Assembly (NCBI RefSeq): GCF_949987535.1
Contig: NC_080064.1
Location: 126,508,708-126,572,707, forward strand
Direction of reading: 5' to 3'
Origin: Balaenoptera acutorostrata
Lineage: Eukaryota > Chordata > Mammalia > Artiodactyla > Balaenopteridae
DNA: 64,000 nt
Part shown: one piece after another, positions 24,287 to 38,576 of the stretch
Layout of the letters: the number at the start of each line of letters is the position of its first letter
How positions within the stretch are numbered: position 1 is the stretch's first letter
The notes under the pieces: model-generated
What the model was told of the DNA's origin: nothing
Database searches by the model: none
Seen by the model: the letters and a program-made list of their open reading frames with translations, nothing else
Program-made: the position numbers and the translations under genes

Positions 24287-25524
24287 CGGTAGGGAATAGG
24301 CAAGAAAATTCAAGACATGAGAAAATTTTCAAGAAGTCAATAAGAGGAAGGAAGTTGTACTCACGCTTTAAAAAAAAGGAAAAGAAAAAAAAGGACATGC
24401 CTAAAGCTCAGTATAAGGAATTATTAGCCATAGGCAAATTCAAATTCAAAAAGGTTTCAGCTCACACCAGTCATGACCATCAGCAAAAAGTCTACAAACT
24501 ATAAATGCTGAAGGGGTTTTAGAGAACTGTGTACCTTCTAGCTGCTGGTGGGATGTAAAGTGGTAACAGCACTAACGCAAACTGAATCGAGCTGCTTTAC
24601 AAGGTAAAACCTGAGCTACCATATGATGCGGCAGGGCACCTTTTGGGCCTATAACCTAAGACCACCAGAATCGGAAAGACAGAGGCAGGCAAATGTGCAC
24701 TGCAGCAATATTGAAATAGCCAAGAAATGGAAGCAAAAAAAGATCCATAAACAGATGAATGGACAAAAAGAAGAGGTATATGGACAGCATGGAATAGTAG
24801 CCTCGGAAAAAAAATAAACAATGCCGTGTTCAGGACTACAGTTGAGCCTAGAAATAATCATATAAGGTTAAGTAAGTCAAAAAGGTATGACAAATATCCT
24901 ATGATATCATTTATACATGTTATCCTAAGATTGCTACCAATGAACATATTTCCACAAAAAAAGACACTCACAGACTTATCAAATAAACTAATTGTTAGCC
25001 AAAATGAAAGGTGGGAGGATGGGTAAATTAGGACTATGGGGTTAACATACATATAGTAATGTTTGTTAAATGTATATAAACAAAAATCATACAAACTATA
25101 TAAATTATATAATCACAATACCTTTAAAATATACATTCTGTAATTCCATACATGCTAACATGATCCGAAGAGGAACAGACATATGTGTGAATCATTGAGT
25201 AGATTCTGTACAGCCAGACAATCAAAACACTCTAATCAAATTTACTCCGATAAGAAATAGAAATTAAATTTAAAAAACAAACATAAGTAAGGAGACATGA
25301 AGTTCTGGGGGCTTGTCCCAGCACATTCCACTCTAGTTTACAACCTCGGAACACTACCTCCAGGAAGACTCTGTTGCCCTAGTAACAAGAGTTGAGAATG
25401 TAATAATGCTGCTGCCTTGTGGCTGTTTCCCACAACAGCAGCTTTAAACACACTGCTAATGGTTGCTTCATAGTCACAAGGATTGCAGGGCTCTAAATGA
25501 CACCTGCCCTCAAGAAATGCCCTG
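24287..25524 (+). repeat. Monomer 19, type B
   Basis: Marks as unit 13 (caaaaatcat, gagttgagaatg). Confidence 0.96.
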
Positions 25525-26766
25525 GAGTGGGGAATAGGCAAGAAAATTCAACACATGAGAAATTTTTCAAGAAGTCAATATGAAGAGGGAAGTTGTACTC
25601 ACTCTTTATCAAAAAAAGGAAAAGAAAAAAAAGGACATGCTTAAAGCTCAGTATAAGGAATTATTAGCCACATGCAAATTCAAATTCAAAAAGGTTTCAG
25701 CTCACACCAGTCATGACCATCAGCAAAAAGACTACAAACTATAAATGCTTAAGGGGTTTGAGAAAAATGTGTACCTTCTAGCTGCTCGTGGGATGTAAAG
25801 TGGTAACAGCACTAACGAAAACTGAATGGAGCTGCTACAAAGGTAAAAATTGAGCTACCATATGATGCGGCAGGGCACCTTTTGGGCCTATAACCTAAGA
25901 CCACCAGAATCGGAAAGACAGAGGCAGGCAAATGTGAACTGCAACAACATTGATATAGCCAAGACATGGAAGCAAAAAAAAGGTCCATAAACAGATGAAT
26001 GGACAAAGACGAAGTGGTATACGTACCAAATGGAATAGAAGCCTCGGGAACAAAATGAACAATGCCGTTTTCAGGACTACAGTTGAGCCTAGAAATAATC
26101 ATATAAGGTTAAGTAAGTCAAAAGGGTATGACAAATATCCTATGATATCATTTATACATGTTATCCTAAGATTGCTACCAATGAACATATTTCCACAAAA
26201 AAAGACACTCACAGACTTATCAAATAAACTAATGGTTAGCCAAACTGAAAGGTGGGAGGATGGGTAAATTAGGACTATGGCGTTTACATACATATACTAA
26301 TGTATGTTAAATGTATGTAAACATATAACAGAAAAACTATATGAATTATATAATCACCAATACCTTTAAAATATATATTGTGTAATCACATACATGCTAA
26401 CAGGATCCGAAGATGAACAGACATATGTATGAATCATTGAGCAGATTCTGTACAGCCAGACAATCAAAACACTCTAATCAAATTTACTCCGATAAGAAAT
26501 AGAAATTAAATTGAAAAAACAAACAGAAGTAAGGAGACATGAAGTTCTGGGGGCTTGTCCCAGCACATTCCACTCTAGTTTACAACCTCGGAACACTACC
26601 TCCAGGAAGACTCTGTTGCCCTAGTAACAAGAGTTGAGTACGTAATAATGCTGCCGCCTTGTGGCTGTTTCCCACAACAGCAGCTTTATACCCAGTGCCA
26701 ATTGTTGCTTAATAGTCACAAGGACTGCAGGGCTCTAAATGACACCTGCCCTCAAAAAATGCCCTG
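25525..26766 (+). repeat. Monomer 20, chimera C/a
   Basis: C-type up to 26317 (gtatgtaa), A-type from 26333 (gaaaaact) to the end. It is followed by B as an A unit would be. The right part also carries gagtacg at 26636-26642 where most A and C units have gagaacg. Its donor resembles unit 1. Confidence 0.94.
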
Positions 26767-28004
26767 CGGTAGGGAATAGGCAAGAAAATTCAAGACATGA
26801 GAAAATTTTCAAGAAGTCAATAAGAGGAAGGAAGTTGTACTCACGCTTTAAAAAAAAGGAAAAGAAAAAAAAGGACATGCCTAAAGCTCAGTATAAGGAA
26901 TTATTAGCCATAGGCAAATTCAAATTCAAAAAGGTTTCAGCTCACACCAGTCATGACCATCAGCAAAAAGTCTACAAACTATAAATGCTGAAGGGGTTTT
27001 AGAGAACTGTGTACCTTCTAGCTGCTGGTGGGATGTAAAGTGGTAACAGCACTAACGCAAACTGAATCGAGCTGCTTTACAAGGTAAAACCTGAGCTACC
27101 ATATGATGCGGCAGGGCACCTTTTGGGCCTATAACCTAAGACCACCAGAATCGGAAAGACAGAGGCAGGCAAATGTGCACTGCAGCAATATTGAAATAGC
27201 CAAGAAATGGAAGCAAAAAAAGATCCATAAACAGATGAATGGACAAAAAGAAGAGGTATATGGACAGCATGGAATAGTAGCCTCGGAAAAAAAATAAACA
27301 ATGCCGTGTTCAGGACTACAGTTGAGCCTAGAAATAATCATATAAGGTTAAGTAAGTCAAAAAGGTATGACAAATATCCTATGATATCATTTATACATGT
27401 TATCCTAAGATTGCTACCAATGAACATATTTCCACAAAAAAAGACACTCACAGACTTATCAAATAAACTAATTGTTAGCCAAAATGAAAGGTGGGAGGAT
27501 GGGTAAATTAGGACTATGGGGTTAACATACATATAGTAATGTTTGTTAAATGTATATAAACAAAAAACATACAAACTATATAAATTATATAATCACAATA
27601 CCTTTAAAATATACATTCTGTAATTCCATACATGCTAACATGATCCGAAGAGGAACAGACATATGTGTGAATCATTGAGTAGATTCTGTACAGCCAGACA
27701 ATCAAAACACTCTAATCAAATTTACTCCGATAAGAAATAGAAATTAAATTTAAAAAACAAACATAAGTAAGGAGACATGAAGTTCTGGGGGCTTGTCCCA
27801 GCACATTCCACTCTAGTTTACAACCTCGGAACACTACCTCCAGGAAGACTCTGTTGCCCTAGTAACAAGAGTTGAGAACGTAATAATGCTGCTGCCTTGT
27901 GGCTGTTTCCCACAACAGCAGCTTTAAACACACTGCTAATGGTTGCTTCATAGTCACAAGGATTGCAGGGCTCTAAATGACACCTGCCCTCAAGAAATGC
28001 CCTG
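26767..28004 (+). repeat. Monomer 21, type B
   Basis: Marks of units 10 and 16 (caaaaaacat, gagttgagaacg), although no A unit precedes it. Confidence 0.96.
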
Positions 28005-29246
28005 GAGTGGGGAATAGGCAAGAAAATTCAACACATGAGAAATTTTTCAAGAAGTCAATATGAAGAGGGAAGTTGTACTCACTCTTTATCAAAAAAAGGA
28101 AAAGAAAAAAAAGGACATGCTTAAAGCTCAGTATAAGGAATTATTAGCCACATGCAAATTCAAATTCAAAAAGGTTTCAGCTCACACCAGTCATGACCAT
28201 CAGCAAAAAGACTACAAACTATAAATGCTTAAGGGGTTTGAGAAAAATGTGTACCTTCTAGCTGCTCGTGGGATGTAAAGTGGTAACAGCACTAACGAAA
28301 ACTGAATGGAGCTGCTACAAAGGTAAAAATTGAGCTACCATATGATGCGGCAGGGCACCTTTTGGGCCTATAACCTAAGACCACCAGAATCGGAAAGACA
28401 GAGGCAGGCAAATGTGAACTGCAACAACATTGATATAGCCAAGACATGGAAGCAAAAAAAAGGTCCATAAACAGATGAATGGACAAAGACGAAGTGGTAT
28501 ACGTACCAAATGGAATAGAAGCCTCGGGAACAAAATGAACAATGCCGTTTTCAGGACTACAGTTGAGCCTAGAAATAATCATATAAGGTTAAGTAAGTCA
28601 AAAGGGTATGACAAATATCCTATGATATCATTTATACATGTTATCCTAAGATTGCTACCAATGAACATATTTCCACAAAAAAAGACACTCACAGACTTAT
28701 CAAATAAACTAATGGTTAGCCAAACTGAAAGGTGGGAGGATGGGTAAATTAGGACTATGGCGTTTACATACATATACTAATGTATGTTAAATGTATGTAA
28801 ACATATAACAGATAAACTATATGAATTATATAATCACCAATACCTTTAAAATATATATTGTGTAATCACATACATGCTAACAGGATCCGAAGATGAACAG
28901 ACATATGTATGAATCATTGAGCAGATTCTGTACAGCCAGACAATGAAAACACTCTAATCAAATTTACTCCGATAAGAAATAGAAATTAAATTTAAAAAAC
29001 AAACAGAAGTAAGGAGACATAAACTTCTCGGGGCTTCTCCCAGCACATTCCACTCTAACTCACAACCTCGGAACACTACCTAGAGGAAGACTCTGTTGCC
29101 CTAGTAACAAGAGTTGAGAACGTAATAATGCTGCCGCCTTGTGGCTGTTTCCCACAACAGCAGCTTTATACCCAGTGCCTATTGTTGCTTAATAGTCACA
29201 AGGACTGCAGGGCACTAAATGACACCTGCCTTCAAAAAAGGCCCTG
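28005..29246 (+). repeat. Monomer 22, type C
   Basis: C-type throughout, ends the first pentamer. Followed by A. Confidence 0.96.
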
Positions 29247-30812
29247 GGGTAGGGAATAGGCAAGAAAATTCAACACATGAGAAATTTTTCAGGAAGTCAA
29301 TATGAAGAGGGAAGTTGTACTCACTCTTTAACAAAAAAAGGAAAAGAAGAAAAAGGGGATGCCTAAAGCTCAGTGTAAGGAATTATTAGCCACATGCCTA
29401 TCCAACCTCCAAAAAGGTTTCAGCTCACACAGGTCAAATGGCCATCAGCAAAAAGTCCACAAACTATAAATGCAGAAGGGGTTTTAGAGAACTCTGTACC
29501 TCCTAGCTCTGGTGGGATCTAAAGTGGTAACAGCACTAACAAAAACGGAATGGAGCTGCTTTACAAGGTAAAAACTGAGCTACCATATGATGCGACAGGG
29601 CACCTTTTGAGCCTATTAACTAAGACCACCAGAATCGGAAAGACAGAGGCAGGCAAATGTGCACTGCAGCAATATTGAAATAGCCAAGACATGGAAGCAA
29701 AAAAAAGGTCCATAAACAGATGAATGGACAAAGACGAAGTGGTATACGTACCGAATGGAATAGAAGCCTCGGGAACAAAATGAACAATGCCGTTTTCAGG
29801 ACTACAGTTGAGCCTAGAAATAATCATATAAGGTTAAGTAAGTCAAAAGGGTATGACAGGGGCTTCCCTGGTGGCGCAGTGATAGAGAATCTGCCTGCTA
29901 ATGCAGGGGACGCGGGTTCGAGCCCTGGTCTGGGAGGATCCCACGTGCCACAGAGCAACTGGGACCGTGAGCCACAACTGCTGAGCCTGCGCATCTGGAG
30001 CCTGTGCCCCGCAACGGAAGGGGCCACGATAGTGAGAGGCCCGCGCACCGCAATGAAGACTGGCTCCCGCTTGCCGCAACTAGAGAAAGCCCTCGCACGA
30101 AACGAAGACCCAACACAGCTAAATAAATAGATAAATAAATAAATAAAGTAGCTATTAATTTAAAAAAAAGGGTATGACAAATATCCTATGATATCATTTA
30201 TACATGTTATCCTAAGATTGCTACCAATGAACATATTTCCACAAAAAAAGACACTCAGAGACTTATCAAATAAACTAATGGTTAGCCAAAATGAAAGGTG
30301 GGAGGATGGGTAAATTAGGACTATGGTGTTTACATACATATACTAATGTATGTTAAATGTATATAAACATATAACAGAAAAACTATATGAATTATATAAT
30401 CACCAATACCTTTAAAATATATATTGTGTAATCACATACATGGTAACAGGATCCGAAGATGAACAGACATATGTATGAATCATTGAGCAGATTCTGTACA
30501 GCCAGACAATCAAAACACTCTAATCAAATTTACTCCGATAAGAAATAGAAATTAAATTGAAAAAACAAACAGAAGTAAGGAGACATGAAGTTCTGGGGGC
30601 TTGTCCCAGCACATTCCACTCTAGTTTACAACCTCGGAACACTACCTCCAGGAAGACTCTGTTGCCCTAGTAACAAGAGTTGAGAACGTAATAATGCTGC
30701 CGCCTTGTGGCTGTTTCCCACAACAGCAGCTTTATACCCAGTGCCAATTGTTGCTTAATAGTCACAAGGACTGCAGGGCTCTAAATGACACCTGCCCTCA
30801 AAAAATGCCCTG
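29247..30812 (+). repeat. Monomer 23, type A with SINE
   Basis: Starts the second pentamer. It shares cgtaccgaatgg and catggtaac with unit 18, one 6,526-bp period away. Confidence 0.96.
29858..30165 (+). mobile_element. CHR-type SINE, copy 7 (haplotype 2)
   Basis: Same site (29845-29857, 30166-30178). Last haplotype 2 copy. Confidence 0.93.
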
Positions 30813-32050
30813 CGGTAGGGAATAGGCAAGAAAATTCAAGACATGAGAAAATTTTCAAGAAGTCAATAAGAGGAAGGAAGTTGTACTCACGCTTTAAAAA
30901 AAAGGAAAAGAAAAAAAAGGACATGCCTAAAGCTCAGTATAAGGAATTATTAGCCATAGGCAAATTCAAATTCAAAAAGGTTTCAGCTCACACCAGTCAT
31001 GACCATCAGCAAAAAGTCTACAAACTATAAATGCTGAAGGGGTTTTAGAGAACTGTGTACCTTCTAGCTGCTGGTGGGATGTAAAGTGGTAACAGCACTA
31101 ACGCAAACTGAATCGAGCTGCTTTACAAGGTAAAACCTGAGCTACCATATGATGCGGCAGGGCACCTTTTGGGCCTATAACCTAAGACCACCAGAATCGG
31201 AAAGACAGAGGCAGGCAAATGTGCACTGCAGCAATATTGAAATAGCCAAGAAATGGAAGCAAAAAAAGATCCATAAACAGATGAATGGACAAAAAGAAGA
31301 GGTATATGGACAGCATGGAATAGTAGCCTCGGAAAAAAAATAAACAATGCCGTGTTCAGGACTACAGTTGAGCCTAGAAATAATCATATAAGGTTAAGTA
31401 AGTCAAAAAGGTATGACAAATATCCTATGATATCATTTATACATGTTATCCTAAGATTGCTACCAATGAACATATTTCCACAAAAAAAGACACTCACAGA
31501 CTTATCAAATAAACTAATTGTTAGCCAAAATGAAAGGTGGGAGGATGGGTAAATTAGGACTATGGGGTTAACATACATATAGTAATGTTTGTTAAATGTA
31601 TATAAACAAAAATCATACAAACTATATAAATTATATAATCACAATACCTTTAAAATATACATTCTGTAATTCCATACATGCTAACATGATCCGAAGAGGA
31701 ACAGACATATGTGTGAATCATTGAGTAGATTCTGTACAGCCAGACAATCAAAACACTCTAATCAAATTTACTCCGATAAGAAATAGAAATTAAATTTAAA
31801 AAACAAACATAAGTAAGGAGACATGAAGTTCTGGGGGCTTGTCCCAGCACATTCCACTCTAGTTTACAACCTCGGAACACTACCTCCAGGAAGACTCTGT
31901 TGCCCTAGTAACAAGAGTTGAGAATGTAATAATGCTGCTGCCTTGTGGCTGTTTCCCACAACAGCAGCTTTAAACACACTGCTAATGGTTGCTTCATAGT
32001 CACAAGGATTGCAGGGCTCTAAATGACACCTGCCCTCAAGAAATGCCCTG
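30813..32050 (+). repeat. Monomer 24, type B
   Basis: Marks as units 13 and 19. Confidence 0.96.
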
Positions 32051-33292
32051 GAGTGGGGAATAGGCAAGAAAATTCAACACATGAGAAATTTTTCAAGAAG
32101 TCAATATGAAGAGGGAAGTTGTACTCACTCTTTATCAAAAAAAGGAAAAGAAAAAAAAGGACATGCTTAAAGCTCAGTATAAGGAATTATTAGCCACATG
32201 CAAATTCAAATTCAAAAAGGTTTCAGCTCACACCAGTCATGACCATCAGCAAAAAGACTACAAACTATAAATGCTTAAGGGGTTTGAGAAAAATGTGTAC
32301 CTTCTAGCTGCTCGTGGGATGTAAAGTGGTAACAGCACTAACGAAAACTGAATGGAGCTGCTACAAAGGTAAAAATTGAGCTACCATATGATGCGGCAGG
32401 GCACCTTTTGGGCCTATAACCTAAGACCACCAGAATCGGAAAGACAGAGGCAGGCAAATGTGAACTGCAACAACATTGATATAGCCAAGACATGGAAGCA
32501 AAAAAAAGGTCCATAAACAGATGAATGGACAAAGACGAAGTGGTATACGTACCAAATGGAATAGAAGCCTCGGGAACAAAATGAACAATGCCGTTTTCAG
32601 GACTACAGTTGAGCCTAGAAATAATCATATAAGGTTAAGTAAGTCAAAAGGGTATGACAAATATCCTATGATATCATTTATACATGTTATCCTAAGATTG
32701 CTACCAATGAACATATTTCCACAAAAAAAGACACTCACAGACTTATCAAATAAACTAATGGTTAGCCAAACTGAAAGGTGGGAGGATGGGTAAATTAGGA
32801 CTATGGCGTTTACATACATATACTAATGTATGTTAAATGTATGTAAACATATAACAGAAAAACTATATGAATTATATAATCACCAATACCTTTAAAATAT
32901 ATATTGTGTAATCACATACATGCTAACAGGATCCGAAGATGAACAGACATATGTATGAATCATTGAGCAGATTCTGTACAGCCAGACAATCAAAACACTC
33001 TAATCAAATTTACTCCGATAAGAAATAGAAATTAAATTGAAAAAACAAACAGAAGTAAGGAGACATGAAGTTCTGGGGGCTTGTCCCAGCACATTCCACT
33101 CTAGTTTACAACCTCGGAACACTACCTCCAGGAAGACTCTGTTGCCCTAGTAACAAGAGTTGAGTACGTAATAATGCTGCCGCCTTGTGGCTGTTTCCCA
33201 CAACAGCAGCTTTATACCCAGTGCCAATTGTTGCTTAATAGTCACAAGGACTGCAGGGCTCTAAATGACACCTGCCCTCAAAAAATGCCCTG
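32051..33292 (+). repeat. Monomer 25, chimera C/a
   Basis: Same switch interval as unit 20 (C base at 32843, A base at 32859) and the same gagtacg mark, so the two are copies of one exchange product. Confidence 0.94.
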
Positions 33293-34530
33293 CGGTAGGG
33301 AATAGGCAAGAAAATTCAAGACATGAGAAAATTTTCAAGAAGTCAATAAGAGGAAGGAAGTTGTACTCACGCTTTAAAAAAAAGGAAAAGAAAAAAAAGG
33401 ACATGCCTAAAGCTCAGTATAAGGAATTATTAGCCATAGGCAAATTCAAATTCAAAAAGGTTTCAGCTCACACCAGTCATGACCATCAGCAAAAAGTCTA
33501 CAAACTATAAATGCTGAAGGGGTTTTAGAGAACTGTGTACCTTCTAGCTGCTGGTGGGATGTAAAGTGGTAACAGCACTAACGCAAACTGAATCGAGCTG
33601 CTTTACAAGGTAAAACCTGAGCTACCATATGATGCGGCAGGGCACCTTTTGGGCCTATAACCTAAGACCACCAGAATCGGAAAGACAGAGGCAGGCAAAT
33701 GTGCACTGCAGCAATATTGAAATAGCCAAGAAATGGAAGCAAAAAAAGATCCATAAACAGATGAATGGACAAAAAGAAGAGGTATATGGACAGCATGGAA
33801 TAGTAGCCTCGGAAAAAAAATAAACAATGCCGTGTTCAGGACTACAGTTGAGCCTAGAAATAATCATATAAGGTTAAGTAAGTCAAAAAGGTATGACAAA
33901 TATCCTATGATATCATTTATACATGTTATCCTAAGATTGCTACCAATGAACATATTTCCACAAAAAAAGACACTCACAGACTTATCAAATAAACTAATTG
34001 TTAGCCAAAATGAAAGGTGGGAGGATGGGTAAATTAGGACTATGGGGTTAACATACATATAGTAATGTTTGTTAAATGTATATAAACAAAAAACATACAA
34101 ACTATATAAATTATATAATCACAATACCTTTAAAATATACATTCTGTAATTCCATACATGCTAACATGATCCGAAGAGGAACAGACATATGTGTGAATCA
34201 TTGAGTAGATTCTGTACAGCCAGACAATCAAAACACTCTAATCAAATTTACTCCGATAAGAAATAGAAATTAAATTTAAAAAACAAACATAAGTAAGGAG
34301 ACATAAAGTTCTGGGGGCTTGTCCCAGCACATTCCACTCTAGTTTACAACCTCGGAACACTACCTCCAGGAAGACTCTGTTGCCCTAGTAACAAGAATTG
34401 AGAATGTAATAATGCTGCTGCCTTGTGGCTGTTTCCCACAACAGCAGCTTTAAACACACTGCTAATGGTTGCTTCATAGTCACAAGGATTGCAGGGCTCT
34501 AAATGACACCTGCCCTCAAGAAATGCCCTG
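33293..34530 (+). repeat. Monomer 26, type B
   Basis: Mixed marks: caaaaaacat as in units 10, 16 and 21, but acataaagttc and agaattgagaatg as in units 2 and 6. This suggests exchange within B as well. Confidence 0.96.
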
Positions 34531-35772
34531 GAGTGGGGAATAGGCAAGAAAATTCAACACATGAGAAATTTTTCAAGAAGTCAATATGAAGAGGGAAGTT
34601 GTACTCACTCTTTATCAAAAAAAGGAAAAGAAAAAAAAGGACATGCTTAAAGCTCAGTATAAGGAATTATTAGCCACATGCAAATTCAAATTCAAAAAGG
34701 TTTCAGCTCACACCAGTCATGACCATCAGCAAAAAGACTACAAACTATAAATGCTTAAGGGGTTTGAGAAAAATGTGTACCTTCTAGCTGCTCGTGGGAT
34801 GTAAAGTGGTAACAGCACTAACGAAAACTGAATGGAGCTGCTACAAAGGTAAAAATTGAGCTACCATATGATGCGGCAGGGCACCTTTTGGGCCTATAAC
34901 CTAAGACCACCAGAATCGGAAAGACAGAGGCAGGCAAATGTGAACTGCAACAACATTGATATAGCCAAGACATGGAAGCAAAAAAAAGGTCCATAAACAG
35001 ATGAATGGACAAAGACGAAGTGGTATACGTACCAAATGGAATAGAAGCCTCGGGAACAAAATGAACAATGCCGTTTTCAGGACTACAGTTGAGCCTAGAA
35101 ATAATCATATAAGGTTAAGTAAGTCAAAAGGGTATGACAAATATCCTATGATATCATTTATACATGTTATCCTAAGATTGCTACCAATGAACATATTTCC
35201 ACAAAAAAAGACACTCACAGACTTATCAAATAAACTAATGGTTAGCCAAACTGAAAGGTGGGAGGATGGGTAAATTAGGACTATGGCGTTTACATACATA
35301 TACTAATGTATGTTAAATGTATGTAAACATATAACAGATAAACTATATGAATTATATAATCACCAATACCTTTAAAATATATATTGTGTAATCACATACA
35401 TGCTAACAGGATCCGAAGATGAACAGACATATGTATGAATCATTGAGCAGATTCTGTACAGCCAGACAATGAAAACACTCTAATCAAATTTACTCCGATA
35501 AGAAATAGAAATTAAATTTAAAAAACAAACAGAAGTAAGGAGACATAAACTTCTCGGGGCTTCTCCCAGCACATTCCACTCTAACTCACAACCTCGGAAC
35601 ACTACCTAGAGGAAGACTCTGTTGCCCTAGTAACAAGAGTTGAGAACGTAATAATGCTGCCGCCTTGTGGCTGTTTCCCACAACAGCAGCTTTATACCCA
35701 GTGCCTATTGTTGCTTAATAGTCACAAGGACTGCAGGGCACTAAATGACACCTGCCTTCAAAAAAGGCCCTG
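34531..35772 (+). repeat. Monomer 27, type C
   Basis: C-type throughout, ends the second pentamer. Followed by A. Confidence 0.96.
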
Positions 35773-37338
35773 GGGTAGGGAATAGGCAAGAAAATTCAAC
35801 ACATGAGAAATTTTTCAGGAAGTCAATATGAAGAGGGAAGTTGTACTCACTCTTTAACAAAAAAAGGAAAAGAAGAAAAAGGGGATGCCTAAAGCTCAGT
35901 GTAAGGAATTATTAGCCACATGCCTATCCAACCTCCAAAAAGGTTTCAGCTCACACAGGTCAAATGGCCATCAGCAAAAAGTCCACAAACTATAAATGCA
36001 GAAGGGGTTTTAGAGAACTCTGTACCTCCTAGCTCTGGTGGGATCTAAAGTGGTAACAGCACTAACAAAAACGGAATGGAGCTGCTTTACAAGGTAAAAA
36101 CTGAGCTACCATATGATGCGACAGGGCACCTTTTGAGCCTATTAACTAAGACCACCAGAATCGGAAAGACAGAGGCAGGCAAATGTGCACTGCAGCAATA
36201 TTGAAATAGCCAAGACATGGAAGCAAAAAAAAGGTCCATAAACAGATGAATGGACAAAGACGAAGTGGTATACGTACCAAATGGAATAGAAGCCTCGGGA
36301 ACAAAATGAACAATGCCGTTTTCAGGACTACAGTTGAGCCTAGAAATAATCATATAAGGTTAAGTAAGTCAAAAGGGTATGACAGGGGCTTCCCTGGTGG
36401 CGCAGTGATAGAGAATCTGCCTGCTAATGCAGGGGACGCGGGTTCGAGCCCTGGTCTGGGAGGATCCCACGTGCCACAGAGCAACTGGGACCGTGAGCCA
36501 CAACTGCTGAGCCTGCGCATCTGGAGCCTGTGCCCCGCAACGGAAGGGGCCACGATAGTGAGAGGCCCGCGCACCGCAATGAAGAGTGGCCCCCGCTTGC
36601 CGCAACTAGAGAAAGCCCTCGCACGAAACGAAGACCCAACACAGCTAAATAAATAGATAAATAAATAAATAAAGTAGCTATTAATTAAAAAAAAAGGGTA
36701 TGACAAATATCCTATGATATCATTTATACATGTTATCCTAAGATTGCTACCAATGAACATATTTCCACAAAAAAAGACACTCACAGACTTATCAAATAAA
36801 CTAATGGTTAGCCAAAATGAAAGGTCGGAGGATGGGTAAATTAGGACTATGGTGTTTACATACATATACTAATGTATGTTAAATGTATATAAACATATAA
36901 CAGAAAAACTATATGAATTATATAATCACCAATACCTTTAAAATATATATTGTGTAATCACATACATGCTAACAGGATCCGAAGATGAACAGACATATGT
37001 ATGAAACATTGAGCAGATTCTGTACAGCCAGACAATCAAAACACTCTAATCAAATTTACTCCGATAAGAAATAGAAATTAAATTGAAAAAACAAACAGAA
37101 GTAAGGAGACATGAAGTTCTGGGGGCTTGTCCCAGCACATTCCACTCTAGTTTACAACCTCGGAACACTACCTCCAGGAAGACTCTGTTGCCCTAGTAAC
37201 AAGAGTTGAGAACGTAATAATGCTGCCGCCTTGTGGCTGTTTCCCACAACAGCAGCTTTATACCCAGTGCCAATTGTTGCTTAATAGTCACAAGGACTGC
37301 AGGGCTCTAAATGACACCTGCCCTCAAAAAATGCCCTG
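35773..37338 (+). repeat. Monomer 28, type A with SINE
   Basis: First A with SINE haplotype 3. Right part has new marks ggtcggagg and gaaacattg, shared with A units 38, 43 and 48 and with chimera 32. Confidence 0.96.
36384..36691 (+). mobile_element. CHR-type SINE, copy 8 (haplotype 3)
   Basis: Same site (36371-36383, 36692-36704). Haplotype 3 combines gggaccgtgag (as haplotype 2) with agagtggccccc (as haplotype 1). Confidence 0.93.
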
Positions 37339-38576
37339 CGGTAGGGAATAGGCAAGAAAATTCAAGACATGAGAAAATTTTCAAGAAGTCAATAAGAGGA
37401 AGGAAGTTGTACTCACGCTTTAAAAAAAAGGAAAAGAAAAAAAAGGACATGCCTAAAGCTCAGTATAAGGAATTATTAGCCATAGGCAAATTCAAATTCA
37501 AAAAGGTTTCAGCTCACACCAGTCATGACCATCAGCAAAAAGTCTACAAACTATAAATGCTGAAGGGGTTTTAGAGAACTGTGTACCTTCTAGCTGCTGG
37601 TGGGATGTAAAGTGGTAACAGCACTAACGCAAACTGAATCGAGCTGCTTTACAAGGTAAAACCTGAGCTACCATATGATGCGGCAGGGCACCTTTTGGGC
37701 CTATAACCTAAGACCACCAGAATCGGAAAGACAGAGGCAGGCAAATGTGCACTGCAGCAATATTGAAATAGCCAAGAAATGGAAGCAAAAAAAGATCCAT
37801 AAACAGATGAATGGACAAAAAGAAGAGGTATATGGACAGCATGGAATAGTAGCCTCGGAAAAAAAATAAACAATGCCGTGTTCAGGACTACAGTTGAGCC
37901 TAGAAATAATCATATAAGGTTAAGTAAGTCAAAAAGGTATGACAAATATCCTATGATATCATTTATACATGTTATCCTAAGATTGCTACCAATGAACATA
38001 TTTCCACAAAAAAAGACACTCACAGACTTATCAAATAAACTAATTGTTAGCCAAAATGAAAGGTGGGAGGATGGGTAAATTAGGACTATGGGGTTAACAT
38101 ACATATAGTAATGTTTGTTAAATGTATATAAACAAAAAACATACAAACTATATAAATTATATAATCACAATACCTTTAAAATATACATTCTGTAATTCCA
38201 TACATGCTAACATGATCCGAAGAGGAACAGACATATGTGTGAATCATTGAGTAGATTCTGTACAGCCAGACAATCAAAACACTCTAATCAAATTTACTCC
38301 GATAAGAAATAGAAATTAAATTTAAAAAACAAACATAAGTAAGGAGACATGAAGTTCTGGGGGCTTGTCCCAGCACATTCCACTCTAGTTTACAACCTCG
38401 GAACACTACCTCCAGGAAGACTCTGTTGCCCTAGTAACAAGAGTTGAGAATGTAATAATGCTGCTGCCTTGTGGCTGTTTCCCACAACAGCAGCTTTAAA
38501 CACACTGCTAATGGTTGCTTCATAGTCACAAGGATTGCAGGGCTCTAAATGACACCTGCCCTCAAGAAATGCCCTG
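37339..38576 (+). repeat. Monomer 29, type B
   Basis: Marks caaaaaacat with gagttgagaatg, the B form that dominates the right part of the window. Confidence 0.96.
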
